The position numbers were made by a program, and so were the translations under genes. From the NCBI GenBank assembly GCA_900545135.1, contig UQXL01000006.1, forward strand, positions 30,630 to 94,629: 64,000 bases of DNA, in the 5' to 3' direction. Shown piece after piece: positions 1-8,716 of the stretch (positions within the stretch are counted from its first letter, which is position 1; each line of letters opens with the position of its first letter). The stretch is from an uncultured Eubacteriales bacterium (GTDB lineage: Bacteria; Bacillota; Clostridia; Peptostreptococcales; Anaerovoracaceae). Under the pieces are notes generated by a model. That model did no database searches, was not told the DNA's origin, and saw only the letters and a program-made list of their open reading frames with translations.

Positions 1-516
1 GGAAAAATTTTTGTTCCTATAATATCTGTAGTGCAGGGAATACCTCAGCTTACTTTAGCGCCGCTTTATATTCTTTGGTTTGGCATAGGGTTTACCTCTA
101 AGGTTGTTTTGTCAACTTTAATGGTGTTCTTCAATGTGTTTTTTTCGACATATAACGCCATTAAAAACATAGATCAACGGCTGATAGAATCAGCCACCCT
201 TTTAGGTGCCAATAAGAAACAGATACTATGGCATATTGTAATCCCATCAAGTATGCCGTGGATTATGTCAGGCGTAAGAATAGGCGCCAGCGTTTGCATG
301 ATAGGCGCTATAATAGGAGAATATATAGGTGCCTCTAAGGGGCTCGGCTGGATGGTTACTTACGCTTCATCTTTTTTCCAGATTGAGAGAGTCATGTCCT
401 GCATTTTTATTCTTATGCTTATAGGCTTGATAGTTTCGTGGATTCTGGAAAAGGTAGAGTCGCATTTGCTGAGATGGAGAGCAGAAACCAATCTGGCAAT
501 GAGAACAGAAGGGTGA
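1..516 (+). CDS. ABC transporter permease, SsuC/TauC type (5' end outside window)
   Basis: Inner-membrane subunit of an ABC importer of the nitrate/sulfonate/taurine class, possibly for a thiamine precursor or sulfonate. The frame is open from base 1, so the start lies upstream; the GTG at 31 is internal. The visible 171 residues contain several hydrophobic segments and the cytoplasmic EAA loop that contacts the ATPase (ESATLLGANKKQILWHIVIP, then a Pro-Ser-Ser and a Gly 13 residues on). The C-terminus is short and charged. Substrate cannot be read from this subunit, and its binding-protein and ATPase partners are not visible here. The gene ends 33 bases before a hairpin terminator shared with the convergent metY. 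Confidence 0.85.
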   Translation, partial: GKIFVPIISVVQGIPQLTLAPLYILWFGIGFTSKVVLSTLMVFFNVFFSTYNAIKNIDQRLIESATLLGANKKQILWHIVIPSSMPWIMSGVRIGASVCMIGAIIGEYIGASKGLGWMVTYASSFFQIERVMSCIFILMLIGLIVSWILEKVESHLLRWRAETNLAMRTEG

Positions 517-548
517 ACAAGCGGCTGTTTTTGATATGATTATTACTA

Positions 549-597
549 AAAGCCGGAGACTGTCAGCTTTGACTGTCCCCGGCTTTAATATTTTTTG
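549..597. terminator. Bidirectional intrinsic terminator between permease and metY
   Basis: A 17-bp stem with two mismatches (left arm starts AAAGCCGG, right arm ends CCGGCTTT) closes on a GCTT loop and is followed by a T-rich run near 588-596. It lies between convergent genes, so it probably serves both. Confidence 0.75.
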
Positions 598-612
598 CTT
601 GATAAAAGTTTT

Positions 613-1896
613 TTAAATTTTCTGTAAAGCAGACTCCACATCATTTATTAAATCATCGATATTTTCAAGGCCTACGGAGAGTCTGATGAGATCCGGTGAA
701 ACGCCGGCGGCTGCAAGTTGCTCGTCATTCATCTGTCTGTGCGTTGAGCTGGCAGGGTGCAGACAGCAGGTTCTGGAATCGGCGACGTGAGTCTCTATTG
801 AAGCTAATTTGAGATTTCCCATGAAGTCTTCTGCCTCTTTGCGGCCGCCCTTTACGCCGAAGCTTATTACGCCGCAGGAACCTTTTGGAAGGTACTTGGA
901 CGCTAAAGCGTAATATTTATTTGAAGAAAGATTAGGGTAATTTACCCAGGAAACTTTATCATTTTTCTCAAGAAATTCAGCCATTTTCATGGCGTTGCCG
1001 CAATGACGTTCCATGCGGACCGGAAGGCTTTCCAATCCCAGATTTAAAAGAAAAGCACTTTGCGGCGAAGGCGTTGAACCAAAATCACGCATCAGCTGAG
1101 CGACTGCTTTGGTTATAAAGGCGCCTTCGAGACCGAATTTCTCAGAGTACGTTACTCCGTGGTAGCTTTCGTCAGGAGTGCAAAGGCCAGGGAATTTGTC
1201 AGGATACCTTGTCCAGTCAAATTTACCGCTGTCTACTATACAGCCGCCGATGGTTGCAGCGTGTCCCTCCATGTATTTTGTCGTGGAATGAGTGACTATA
1301 TCGGCGCCCCATTCAAAAGGCCTGCAATTGACAGGCGTTGCAAAGGTATTGTCTACTATGAGGGGAACGCCGTGATTGTGAGCAGCCTTTGCGAACTTTT
1401 CTATATCTAAAACCGTAAGGGCGGGATTTGCTATGGTTTCTCCGAAGACAGCCTTGGTGTTAGGCTTGAAAGCAGCGCTCAGCTCTTCTTCGGAGCAGTC
1501 GGGATCGACAAACGTAAAATCTATTCCCATCCTCTTCATAGTTACGGCGAATAGATTAAAGGTTCCTCCGTATATGGTCGATGAGGATACTATATGATCG
1601 CCGCAGGAGACGATGTTGAAAACAGTGTAGAAATTGGCGGCCTGTCCTGAGCTTGTAAGCATTGCTGCACTTCCGCCCTCAAGCATGGCTATCTTTTTAG
1701 CCACCATGTCGCATGTAGGATTGGAGAGTCTCGAATACATGTAGCCATCGGACTCTAAATCAAAGAGCTTGCCCATATCTGCACTGGTATCGTATTTGTA
1801 AGTGGTGCTTTGCATTATCGGAAGCTGACGGGGCTGGCCGTTGCCGGGCTTATAGCCCCCCTGCACGCATATTGTTTCTATACTTTCCTTTTTCAT
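613..1896 (-). CDS. metY: O-acetylhomoserine sulfhydrylase-type PLP enzyme (MetY family)
   Basis: Cytoplasmic PLP enzyme of the Cys/Met metabolism family; MetY makes homocysteine from O-acetylhomoserine and sulfide. The 427-residue length matches MetY. Visible motifs are the N-terminal STTYKYDTS, the YSRLSNPT phosphate-site segment, the Asp of IVDNTFATP that contacts the pyridine nitrogen, and the PLP-lysine segment THSTTKYMEGH. The C-terminus has the usual SRTCCLHPASSTHRQM stretch. A methionine gamma-lyase is the main alternative, but the length and the region after the lysine favour MetY. The start overlaps the thiN stop as ATGA, and an AAAGGAG lies just upstream, so the two are translationally coupled. 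Transcription is leftward. Confidence 0.88.
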   Translation of the reverse strand: MKKESIETICVQGGYKPGNGQPRQLPIMQSTTYKYDTSADMGKLFDLESDGYMYSRLSNPTCDMVAKKIAMLEGGSAAMLTSSGQAANFYTVFNIVSCGDHIVSSSTIYGGTFNLFAVTMKRMGIDFTFVDPDCSEEELSAAFKPNTKAVFGETIANPALTVLDIEKFAKAAHNHGVPLIVDNTFATPVNCRPFEWGADIVTHSTTKYMEGHAATIGGCIVDSGKFDWTRYPDKFPGLCTPDESYHGVTYSEKFGLEGAFITKAVAQLMRDFGSTPSPQSAFLLNLGLESLPVRMERHCGNAMKMAEFLEKNDKVSWVNYPNLSSNKYYALASKYLPKGSCGVISFGVKGGRKEAEDFMGNLKLASIETHVADSRTCCLHPASSTHRQMNDEQLAAAGVSPDLIRLSVGLENIDDLINDVESALQKI

Positions 1897-2546
1897 AATT
1901 TATCTCCTTTACTGTCTAACTTGGCTTTTTTTGAATATATGATGATCAATGTTCCGTCTTTCACCGAAATCAAGCTGCGTTCTCCTGTGAACTCGTTACT
2001 GACGCCAAGGGGATAGCTGTTGCTTAAGCGGGCGTCTGATAAAGCGTATTTAAGGCCCTTTTCGTTTACGCCGACGGAAACGCTGCTGTGGGAAAATACG
2101 GAAATATAGCCATTTGACATGGCTTTGAAATTGATTTCACCGTTATGAACAGCCGTTATGATGCAGTCCTTATCAATGAGATAAGCTCGCCCGCCTTTTA
2201 TGGCTATGTCTGCTACGCATTGAATATTGGCAAGGGTATGGTCTATTCTGCCTCCTGTGCCTCCGTATATGCAAAAAACTCTGTAGCCCTTTGACCAGCC
2301 TGTTTCTATGGCTGCGGCAGTGTCGGTGACATCCTTTTCGGCAGGCAAAGCGATGGTTTTCACTTCACATGGGACGTAGCCCAAGGAATCAAAGTCTCCT
2401 ATTACTATATCAGGCGTTATGTCGATGCTTTTCAGATAAGCATATCCGCCGTCTGCTGCTATTACGAGGTCTTCTGAATTTGGATTTTCCGGCGGCAGGT
2501 AATATTCGCCTGCGCCGAATATATAACATATTGATTTATTGTTCAT
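1893..2546 (-). CDS. thiN: Thiamine pyrophosphokinase (ThiN)
   Basis: Converts thiamine and ATP to thiamine pyrophosphate and AMP in the cytoplasm. The 217-residue product has the family signatures AADGGYAYL, the catalytic GDFDS loop, the PAEKDVTDT segment, and GGTGGRIDHTLANI. I chose the ATG at 2546 because AGGAGA lies 7 bases upstream; a start six codons earlier has no ribosome-binding site. It is first in a two-gene operon with metY (4-base overlap). Coupling a thiamine-salvage kinase to a sulfur-amino-acid enzyme is unusual but not informative on its own. Transcription probably begins at the promoter at 2573-2602. Confidence 0.92.
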   Translation of the reverse strand: MNNKSICYIFGAGEYYLPPENPNSEDLVIAADGGYAYLKSIDITPDIVIGDFDSLGYVPCEVKTIALPAEKDVTDTAAAIETGWSKGYRVFCIYGGTGGRIDHTLANIQCVADIAIKGGRAYLIDKDCIITAVHNGEINFKAMSNGYISVFSHSSVSVGVNEKGLKYALSDARLSNSYPLGVSNEFTGERSLISVKDGTLIIIYSKKAKLDSKGDKL

Positions 2547-2572
2547 ATTTTCTCCTGAAATCAATTTAATAT

Positions 2573-2602
2573 ATTATAATACTTTACATGTGGAAATTAC
2601 AA
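2573..2602 (-). promoter_or_regulatory. Probable vegetative promoter for thiN-metY
   Basis: On the minus strand a TATAAT (2573-2578) lies 18 bases from a TTGTAA (2597-2602), about 27 bases ahead of the thiN start. The -10 is perfect, the -35 only partial. Confidence 0.5.
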
Positions 2603-2603
2603 C

Positions 2604-2644
2604 AAAAAATTCCCCGAACGCCGAAAAGACGTATCGGAGAATTT
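2604..2644 (-). terminator. Intrinsic terminator after the Cys-rich gene
   Basis: Read leftward, arms starting AAATTCTCCG and ending CGGGGAATTT form a mostly paired stem with a short loop, directly followed by TTTTTT. It lies 85 bases beyond the stop of the 2730-3797 gene and insulates thiN. Confidence 0.75.
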
Positions 2645-2729
2645 GTAAGCTGCAGCCGATTTGCCGGCAGAAAACGTGCTGTCTCAAGACCGCTTTTCCT
2701 CTCAACTGAGATTTGTGCGGCCTGGGTTC

Positions 2730-3797
2730 TTATCTTCTGGGCTGAGGTCTGTTGGGGCGGCAGCCGCAGTCGTTAGGTTTGCCGTGGTCGTCCGGCCTGC
2801 CGTGATGATCCGGTTTGCCGCAGTCGTCTCTGTCCGGCTTTTCATCGCAGTCGCAATCACAGCAGTCGTCCTGCTCGCCGCCTGTGCTTCCGCAGTTTTC
2901 CGCCGTATCCTCCGGCCTGATCTGGTTAGGGAAAAGCGGAGGGAAGGTGGTGCAGATAGCGTTCTGCTGCACAGGAGCCTGGGCGTATCCTGTGGAGAGG
3001 ACGCAGAGCTGAACCGGCACGATGATTTTTTTCTCGCAAGTCACACATATCGCGATGATCAGATTGCCTGATACGCAGCCGTTGTTGTCTACCGTCAGGT
3101 CCCTGCCGCAGTTGTTGGTAGCAAGTCTGGCTTCGCAGGCCGAATTGCAGAATTCCGTAAACCTAGGAAGGAAAGCGGTGTCAAGCGCCGACGGCATGCA
3201 AATTTCAAAAAAGTTGGTAAGTACCAGCGGCTGTGACTCCTCCGCTATGTTGACATTGGTGCATACGGTGAACACCGTATCATTGTTGCAGCTGTCGCAG
3301 AGAAGCAAATCCAGCTCGATTATAACATTTCCGGTGATGGCGATGTTCTGGGTGCCGAATATAGGCGTACCCATGCATCTGTCATCGCAGTTGTCCGTTT
3401 CCGCGTACAGAAGTTTTTCTGAGAAGTTGCCGTCTACGCCGACAACGGTGAGATATTCACCTTTGCAGTTCTGAAGAAAAGTGGCGCCCGAGATACTCGT
3501 ATTTACATCTAGTTTCAAGTTGCACGGGTCGTCAACGTTGTAGGGGTTAAAGCTCCTCTTGCATCTTATATCTATAACTCTTTTTACTCTGTGACCTGCC
3601 GGTATCTGAGGCGTGAAAGACTGATTCTGTACAGTTTTCATGCCCTGCAGGTTGAATAAAACCGCATCGAATACCTTTTGCACATAGATAGGCTCAGATT
3701 TGAGGCTGTCGATGTCTCCGTTGAATTCACAGAGGGTATTGGCGTTACAGCAATTTTGATAGAGGTCTTGGGAAACCCTTCCACCAAAGCAGCTCAT
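2730..3797 (-). CDS. Cys-rich protein of unknown function, possible spore coat component
   Basis: A 355-residue soluble protein without signal peptide or membrane segment. Cysteines are spread throughout, often paired (NCCNANTLC, CDSCNN, CVTCEKK). The last 60 residues are a low-complexity tail rich in Cys, Asp, His, Pro and Gly (DDCCDCDCDEK, then repeated KPDHHGRPDDHGKP-type units) that could bind metal or cross-link. I do not recognise a named family; the central segment with YVQKVFDAVLFNLQGMK is clearly globular. AAGGAGGT lies 7 bases before the ATG. The upstream sequence matches the mother-cell SigK promoter consensus very well (3837-3865), so a late-sporulation coat or exosporium role is inferred. 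Monocistronic, with its own terminator. Confidence 0.6.
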   Translation of the reverse strand: MSCFGGRVSQDLYQNCCNANTLCEFNGDIDSLKSEPIYVQKVFDAVLFNLQGMKTVQNQSFTPQIPAGHRVKRVIDIRCKRSFNPYNVDDPCNLKLDVNTSISGATFLQNCKGEYLTVVGVDGNFSEKLLYAETDNCDDRCMGTPIFGTQNIAITGNVIIELDLLLCDSCNNDTVFTVCTNVNIAEESQPLVLTNFFEICMPSALDTAFLPRFTEFCNSACEARLATNNCGRDLTVDNNGCVSGNLIIAICVTCEKKIIVPVQLCVLSTGYAQAPVQQNAICTTFPPLFPNQIRPEDTAENCGSTGGEQDDCCDCDCDEKPDRDDCGKPDHHGRPDDHGKPNDCGCRPNRPQPRR

Positions 3798-3836
3798 ATA
3801 ATTTACCTCCTTAAATGGTCCAATATCTTTCTCTGA

Positions 3837-3865
3837 TAATATATGAAAAAATGCAAAAGTGTGTT
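3837..3865 (-). promoter_or_regulatory. SigK-like (late mother-cell) promoter for the Cys-rich gene
   Basis: Minus-strand AACA (3862-3865), a 16-base spacer, then CATATATTA (3837-3845). This fits the Bacillus SigK pattern mACm-N16/17-CATAnnnTA at every defined position. No convincing vegetative promoter is present on this strand. The site also overlaps the region from which the divergent protease gene must be transcribed. Confidence 0.55.
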
Positions 3866-3933
3866 ACAATGAAAGTGTGCCCGCCAGATGCGGCGCTATT
3901 TAAATCCTTATCATCAGGAAAAGGGGAGACAGA

Positions 3934-5238
3934 ATGGAAAATTTAAAAATCAGAACACTTGACTGCGGCGTAAGAGTTGTGACGGAGAGAATACCTCACG
4001 TCAACTCGGTGGCCATAGGAATATGGGTCAAAAACGGCGCGGTGGACGAATATAAAAAAGTATCGGGGATTTCCCACTTCATCGAGCATATGATGTTCAA
4101 AGGCACCGAAAAGCGCAGCGCCAGGCAGATAGCCGAAGACATAGACAAGATAGGCGGACAGATAAACGCTTTCACCGGCAAGGAAGCCACCTGCTATTAT
4201 GTGAAATCCCTCAACACACATCTCTTCGACGGAGCCGAAGTTCTCGTAGATATGCTGAACAATTCAGTGCTCGACAGCCGCGAGATGACCAGGGAAAGAA
4301 AGGTAATATGCGAAGAGATAAAGATGATCGAAGACCAGCCTGACGATCTTGCCCACGATACAGTGACGGAACTGGTATTCAAGGGCAGCCCGCTGGCCAA
4401 TTCCATAATAGGGACGCCGACTTCACTGAAAGGCATCACCAGGCCCGTTATCACGGAATACAAAGAAAAGACATATACCAGAGACTCCATAGTCGTTTCC
4501 GTCGCCGGAAATATCGACGAAGAAGAGATATATTCATATCTTGAAGATAAATTCAGCCGGCTGCTGCCGTCCAGAGAAGAGCATCAGAGCGCAGCAAAAG
4601 AGCATCAGAATGAAGCAGAGCTTCAGGCGCAGAAAGCGGCAGGAGAGCCGGACGGCAAACCGTCGTGCAGAGTCATCGTCAAGGACATACAGCAGTCACA
4701 TATCTGCATGGCAGTTAAGACCATTGACCTGGCAAACCCGAGATATTACGACTTTTCTGTGCTGAATAATATCATGGGCGGAAGCATGAGCTCGAGGCTT
4801 TTCCAAAATATAAGAGAGGAAAAGGGCCTTGCTTACAGTGTCTTTTCAATGAACAGCTCTTTCAGCACTTCCGGATATTATAATATATACGCCGGCGTCA
4901 GCCACGACAAGATAGGAAAGGCTGTGGACGGAATCAGGGAAGAACTGGACGCGCTGGACGGGAAAGGCGTCACGGAGGAAGAACTTTCCATGTCAAAAGA
5001 ACAGCTCAAGGCCAGCTACATATTCGGCCAGGAAAACGTGGCCAGCAGGATGTTCACCACAGGAAAAAATCTGCTGCTTCTGGGCAAAGTTTTTACAGCC
5101 GAAGAAGTCCTCGACGGCATCGACGCCGTAAGCTTAAAGAGCATTGACGATATAAAGCATGTAATCTGTAATACGGACAATTACTGCGCCGTCTGCGTTA
5201 CAGACAAGAAAATAAATTTGAAGAAAATGATAAAATAG
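3934..5238 (+). CDS. M16-family zinc metalloprotease (YmxG/MlpA-like)
   Basis: A 434-residue processing-protease homologue related to Bacillus YmxG/MlpA and the mitochondrial processing peptidase beta subunit. The inverted zinc motif HFIEH is at residues 48-52, with the downstream glutamate in the ICEEIKM segment. The C-terminal inactive half carries the family's SSRLFQNIREEKGLAYS segment. Between the halves, roughly residues 215-245, lies a Glu/Gln/Ala-rich hydrophilic insert that looks like an extended linker. No signal peptide is seen, so it is probably cytoplasmic. GGGGAG precedes the ATG. A possible -10 (TACAAT, 3865-3870) overlaps the divergent SigK-like site, but no good -35 accompanies it. 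The next gene is dut, 21 bases on. Confidence 0.88.
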   Translation: MENLKIRTLDCGVRVVTERIPHVNSVAIGIWVKNGAVDEYKKVSGISHFIEHMMFKGTEKRSARQIAEDIDKIGGQINAFTGKEATCYYVKSLNTHLFDGAEVLVDMLNNSVLDSREMTRERKVICEEIKMIEDQPDDLAHDTVTELVFKGSPLANSIIGTPTSLKGITRPVITEYKEKTYTRDSIVVSVAGNIDEEEIYSYLEDKFSRLLPSREEHQSAAKEHQNEAELQAQKAAGEPDGKPSCRVIVKDIQQSHICMAVKTIDLANPRYYDFSVLNNIMGGSMSSRLFQNIREEKGLAYSVFSMNSSFSTSGYYNIYAGVSHDKIGKAVDGIREELDALDGKGVTEEELSMSKEQLKASYIFGQENVASRMFTTGKNLLLLGKVFTAEEVLDGIDAVSLKSIDDIKHVICNTDNYCAVCVTDKKINLKKMIK

Positions 5239-5259
5239 CGGGGAGCGAAACGAAAGATA

Positions 5260-5739
5260 ATGACTGAGGAGATGAAGCTTGCCGGAATAAAAGCCGGAGG
5301 TGAGACATACGAAATAAGGGTAATAAGCAAAAGCGGCGTATTGCCCGGCTATGAGACGGAGGGATCCGCGGGGGCCGATCTCAGAGCGTATCTGAAGGAG
5401 CCGGTAACTCTGATGCCCGGCGAGAGGAAGCTGATTCCGACGGGACTATACGTTCAGCTGCCAAAGGGCATAGAAGCCCAGGTCAGAGCCAGGTCGGGGC
5501 TTTCCATCAAGCATGGCATCGGGCTGGTCAACGGAGTAGGAACTGTGGACAGCGACTACAGGGGAGAATGGCAGGTGCCCATGATAAATTTCAGCAGCGA
5601 GCCTTATACGATCCACGACGGCGATAGGATAGCGCAGGTGGTGTTTTCAAGCTATATAAGAGCCGATTTTAAACTGGTTGAGGAAATAGATAAAACAGAA
5701 AGAGGAGACGGAGGTTTCGGCCATACGGGCATAAAGTGA
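5260..5739 (+). CDS. dut: Deoxyuridine 5'-triphosphate nucleotidohydrolase (dUTPase)
   Basis: Hydrolyses dUTP to dUMP and pyrophosphate, keeping uracil out of DNA and supplying dTMP synthesis. All five trimeric dUTPase motifs are visible in order: GSAGADLRAY, RARSGLSIKHG, the catalytic-Asp segment GVGTVDSDYRGEW, RIAQVVF, and the C-terminal P-loop-like RGDGGFGHTG. Length (159) is slightly above the usual 145-150 because of about a dozen extra N-terminal residues; an internal ATG at 5272 would give the more standard length, but GAGGAG abuts it too closely to act as its ribosome-binding site. It sits between the M16 protease and dgt, another dNTP-pool enzyme. Confidence 0.95.
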   Translation: MTEEMKLAGIKAGGETYEIRVISKSGVLPGYETEGSAGADLRAYLKEPVTLMPGERKLIPTGLYVQLPKGIEAQVRARSGLSIKHGIGLVNGVGTVDSDYRGEWQVPMINFSSEPYTIHDGDRIAQVVFSSYIRADFKLVEEIDKTERGDGGFGHTGIK

Positions 5740-5809
5740 TTGTCGCCGATGGCTTATTGGGCCATCGGGAACGGAAGCGGATTCCGCCTCAAAATAAAAG
5801 GAGATATAG

Positions 5810-6820
5810 ATGTTACTCAGAGAAGATTTGGAAAGGCGGGAATTTGAGATGCTTTCGCCTCTCGCCGTCAAGAGCGCCCAGTCAAAGGGCAGAGCGGCAG
5901 AAGAAGAAAAGTGCAGAATGAGAACTGAATTCCAGCGTGACAGAGACAGGATAATACACTCGAAAGCTTTCAGACGGCTGATGCATAAGACCCAGGTCTT
6001 TCTCGCGCCGGAGGGAGATCATTTCAGAACCAGGCTCACTCATACCATAGAGGTTTCCCAGATAGCGAGGACCATAGCCAGAAGCCTCAATCTGAACGAA
6101 GACCTGACCGAAGCCATCGCCCTGGGCCATGACCTGGGTCATACGCCTTTCGGCCACAACGGTGAAGAAGTCCTGGACGAAGTTCATCCGGGAGGATTTA
6201 AGCACAACGTGCAGAGCCTGAGGGTCGTGGACGTGCTGGAATCGACCCAGTCGAGAAACGGCATGAATCTCACTGCAGAAGTGCGTGACGGCATAGTCAA
6301 TCATACGGGGAGAGCAATGCCCTTTACTATGGAGGGACAGATAGTCAAGATCAGCGACCGCATCGCTTATATTAACCACGACATAGACGACGCGCTGAGA
6401 AGCAGCGTGATTTCCATGGAAGATATACCAAAGTCATCTCTCCAGCTGTTCGGGTACAGTCACAGGGAGAGGATAGACAACATGGTGACCGACGTGATCG
6501 TCAACAGCCAGAATAAAGATAAAATAACCCAGAGCGACAGCTTCAGGGAAGAACTGCTGAAGCTGAGGAGCTTTATGTTTTCCAACGTCTACAAGAGCAG
6601 CAGGGTAAAGAGGGAAGAAGACCTGGCGAAAGTCGAGGTGGTCATAAAATCTCTCTACGAATATTTTCTGAAGAATCCTGAAAAGCTCCCCGAGGACCTG
6701 CAGCAGATAGCTGTACGCGACGGTATCAACGAAGCTGTCAAGGATTACATAGCCGGCATGACCGACAGATTCGCCCTCAGCCTCTATACGGACCTTTTCG
6801 TGCCAAAGGGATGGAAATAG
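5810..6820 (+). CDS. dgt: Deoxyguanosinetriphosphate triphosphohydrolase-like HD protein
   Basis: Releases tripolyphosphate from dNTPs; 336 residues, the short type-2 form of the family. The HD metal site is formed by TRLTHTIEV (His), ALGHDLGHTPFGH (His-Asp) and the later RIAYINHDIDD (Asp). The N-terminus, with RTEFQRDRDRIIHSKAFRRL, is typical. AAAAGGAG lies 8 bases before the ATG. It is 70 bases after dut, and the two probably form a nucleotide-pool unit. The spacer to dnaG is 120 bases and AT-rich, and may contain a promoter that I cannot define. Confidence 0.92.
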   Translation: MLLREDLERREFEMLSPLAVKSAQSKGRAAEEEKCRMRTEFQRDRDRIIHSKAFRRLMHKTQVFLAPEGDHFRTRLTHTIEVSQIARTIARSLNLNEDLTEAIALGHDLGHTPFGHNGEEVLDEVHPGGFKHNVQSLRVVDVLESTQSRNGMNLTAEVRDGIVNHTGRAMPFTMEGQIVKISDRIAYINHDIDDALRSSVISMEDIPKSSLQLFGYSHRERIDNMVTDVIVNSQNKDKITQSDSFREELLKLRSFMFSNVYKSSRVKREEDLAKVEVVIKSLYEYFLKNPEKLPEDLQQIAVRDGINEAVKDYIAGMTDRFALSLYTDLFVPKGWK

Positions 6821-6940
6821 CTTTGCCGGAGAAAATAATGAAGATATAAGTTTCTTAGCAGAAATAATACAAAACATAAAAAAGGAAATAACTCATTTTT
6901 TGCGTATAAAGAACATATATTGATGTTTTTGGAGCTTAAA

Positions 6941-8716
6941 ATGAGTTTTTCTTTTAGCAAAGATGCTGTAGATGAATTGAAGAGCCAGATAGACATAGTG
7001 GACGTTATCGGCAGAGCCGTGCAGCTCAAGAGAGCCGGGGCCAACTACAAGGGGCTTTGTCCTTTTCACAACGAGAAGACCCCTTCTTTTGTCGTATCTC
7101 CGCAAAAGCAGATATTCACCTGCTTCGGCGGCTGCGGCGCTTCGGGAGACGTGGTTTCTTTCGTCAAGCGCTACTATAATCTGGACTTTAACGAGGCCGT
7201 GGAAAAGCTGGCCGGAGAATACGGCATAGACATAAAGAGAACCACTTACAGCGACGACAGAGAAAAATATTATGAAATAAACAGAGAAGCCGCCAGATTT
7301 TTTTACAAAAGCATGACTGAAAGCAAGAATGCCGGGTATACATATATTCATGGAAGAGAAATATCTGACAAGACCATAGCCAAGTTCGGACTGGGCTACG
7401 CTGACGAAAGCTGGGACAGTCTCTACCGCCATTTCAAGGAAAAGGGGGTCGATGAAAAGCTCCTGCTGGAGCTGGGGCTGATCTCCGAAAAGGGAGGCAA
7501 ATATTTCGACAAGTTCAGAAACAGAGTCATGTTTCCCATAATCAATCCAAGCGGCAAAGTCATAGGCTTCGGAGGAAGAGCCCTCAGCAACGAAGTCATG
7601 CCCAAATATCTGAATTCACCTGAAAACAAGGTTTTCCAGAAGAAGAACAATCTGTACGCCCTCAACATAACCCGACAGGAGATGGGCAAGGAGGGAATGG
7701 CGATAATAGTAGAAGGATATATGGACGTCATTTCCCTTTATCAGAACGGCGTTAAGAATGTTGCGGCTTCGCTGGGCACAGCTCTTACGGAAAACCAGGC
7801 CAAACTGGTGGGAAGGTACACAAAGAACGTTGTTCTTTCATATGACGCCGATGCCGCGGGACAGAAAGCCGCGCTGAGGGGAATAGACGTGTTAAAGCAC
7901 GAAGACTGCAAAGTAAAAGTGCTCCACGTAACTGACGGCAAAGACCCGGACGAATACGTGAAAAAAAACGGACGGGAAGCTTTCATGAAGCTGGTTTCAG
8001 AGGCTCTGCCATATACCGATTATAAACTGCAGGCGGCCAAACGCGGCCTGAATGTTGAAAGCGAAGAGGGGAAGCTTGATTACATGAAGAGAACAGCTCC
8101 CATACTCAAGGAACTCGGCCCTGTGGAAGCAGATATTTATACCAAAAAAATCGCCAGAGATATTGGAATTTCAGAAAATGCAATAAAATTGGAAATCCTA
8201 GGCAATAATAATGACAGCGGTGAAAAGCACAGATTTCAGCCAAGACAGGATAGGGAAGAAAAAACTTCCTCGCTTTCAGCTATGGAGATAACGGTGCTGA
8301 AATGCGTTTTCACAGAACCAAAGCTTACTGAAGAGCTGCTTTCCGAAGAAGAGCTGTTTCAAAGCAGCCTTGGAAGGAAGATCATAGATATCATTTTTGA
8401 ACTTTACGGCCTGAACGGAGATTTCAGCTTGGGTCAGGTTTCCGACCGTCTCGAGCCCGATGAAAGCAAATATATTTCAAAAGCTCTGGACAATATCGCG
8501 GTAGCCGGCAACGCGGAGGAAATAATGCGTCAGTGTGTGGACAAGCAAAAGATAAGCCGGCTCAAGTCAAGAGAGGAAAGGGTTCTGGCCATGCTGTCGA
8601 TGGCAGACGAAGAAAACAATACGGAATCGGCGCGGAAACTCACGGTGGAATTGATGGAAATACAGAAAGAAATAAAGGTACATGGGGGAAAGTTTTATGT
8701 CAATGGAAAAAATTAA
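6941..8716 (+). CDS. dnaG: DNA primase
   Basis: Synthesises RNA primers for replication at the DnaB fork. The 591-residue protein has the N-terminal CHC2 zinc finger (C40, H43, then C61 and C65 in CFGGC; the last pair is spaced by three residues rather than the usual two), the RNA-polymerase core, the TOPRIM domain with IIVEGYMDVISLY and VVLSYDADAAGQKA, and a C-terminal helicase-binding region. I start at ATG 6941 because GGAG at 6931-6934 is ideally placed; the TTG at 6920 lacks a site. It heads the macromolecular-synthesis cluster dnaG-rpoD and overlaps rpoD by 20 bases. Confidence 0.95.
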   Translation: MSFSFSKDAVDELKSQIDIVDVIGRAVQLKRAGANYKGLCPFHNEKTPSFVVSPQKQIFTCFGGCGASGDVVSFVKRYYNLDFNEAVEKLAGEYGIDIKRTTYSDDREKYYEINREAARFFYKSMTESKNAGYTYIHGREISDKTIAKFGLGYADESWDSLYRHFKEKGVDEKLLLELGLISEKGGKYFDKFRNRVMFPIINPSGKVIGFGGRALSNEVMPKYLNSPENKVFQKKNNLYALNITRQEMGKEGMAIIVEGYMDVISLYQNGVKNVAASLGTALTENQAKLVGRYTKNVVLSYDADAAGQKAALRGIDVLKHEDCKVKVLHVTDGKDPDEYVKKNGREAFMKLVSEALPYTDYKLQAAKRGLNVESEEGKLDYMKRTAPILKELGPVEADIYTKKIARDIGISENAIKLEILGNNNDSGEKHRFQPRQDREEKTSSLSAMEITVLKCVFTEPKLTEELLSEEELFQSSLGRKIIDIIFELYGLNGDFSLGQVSDRLEPDESKYISKALDNIAVAGNAEEIMRQCVDKQKISRLKSREERVLAMLSMADEENNTESARKLTVELMEIQKEIKVHGGKFYVNGKN

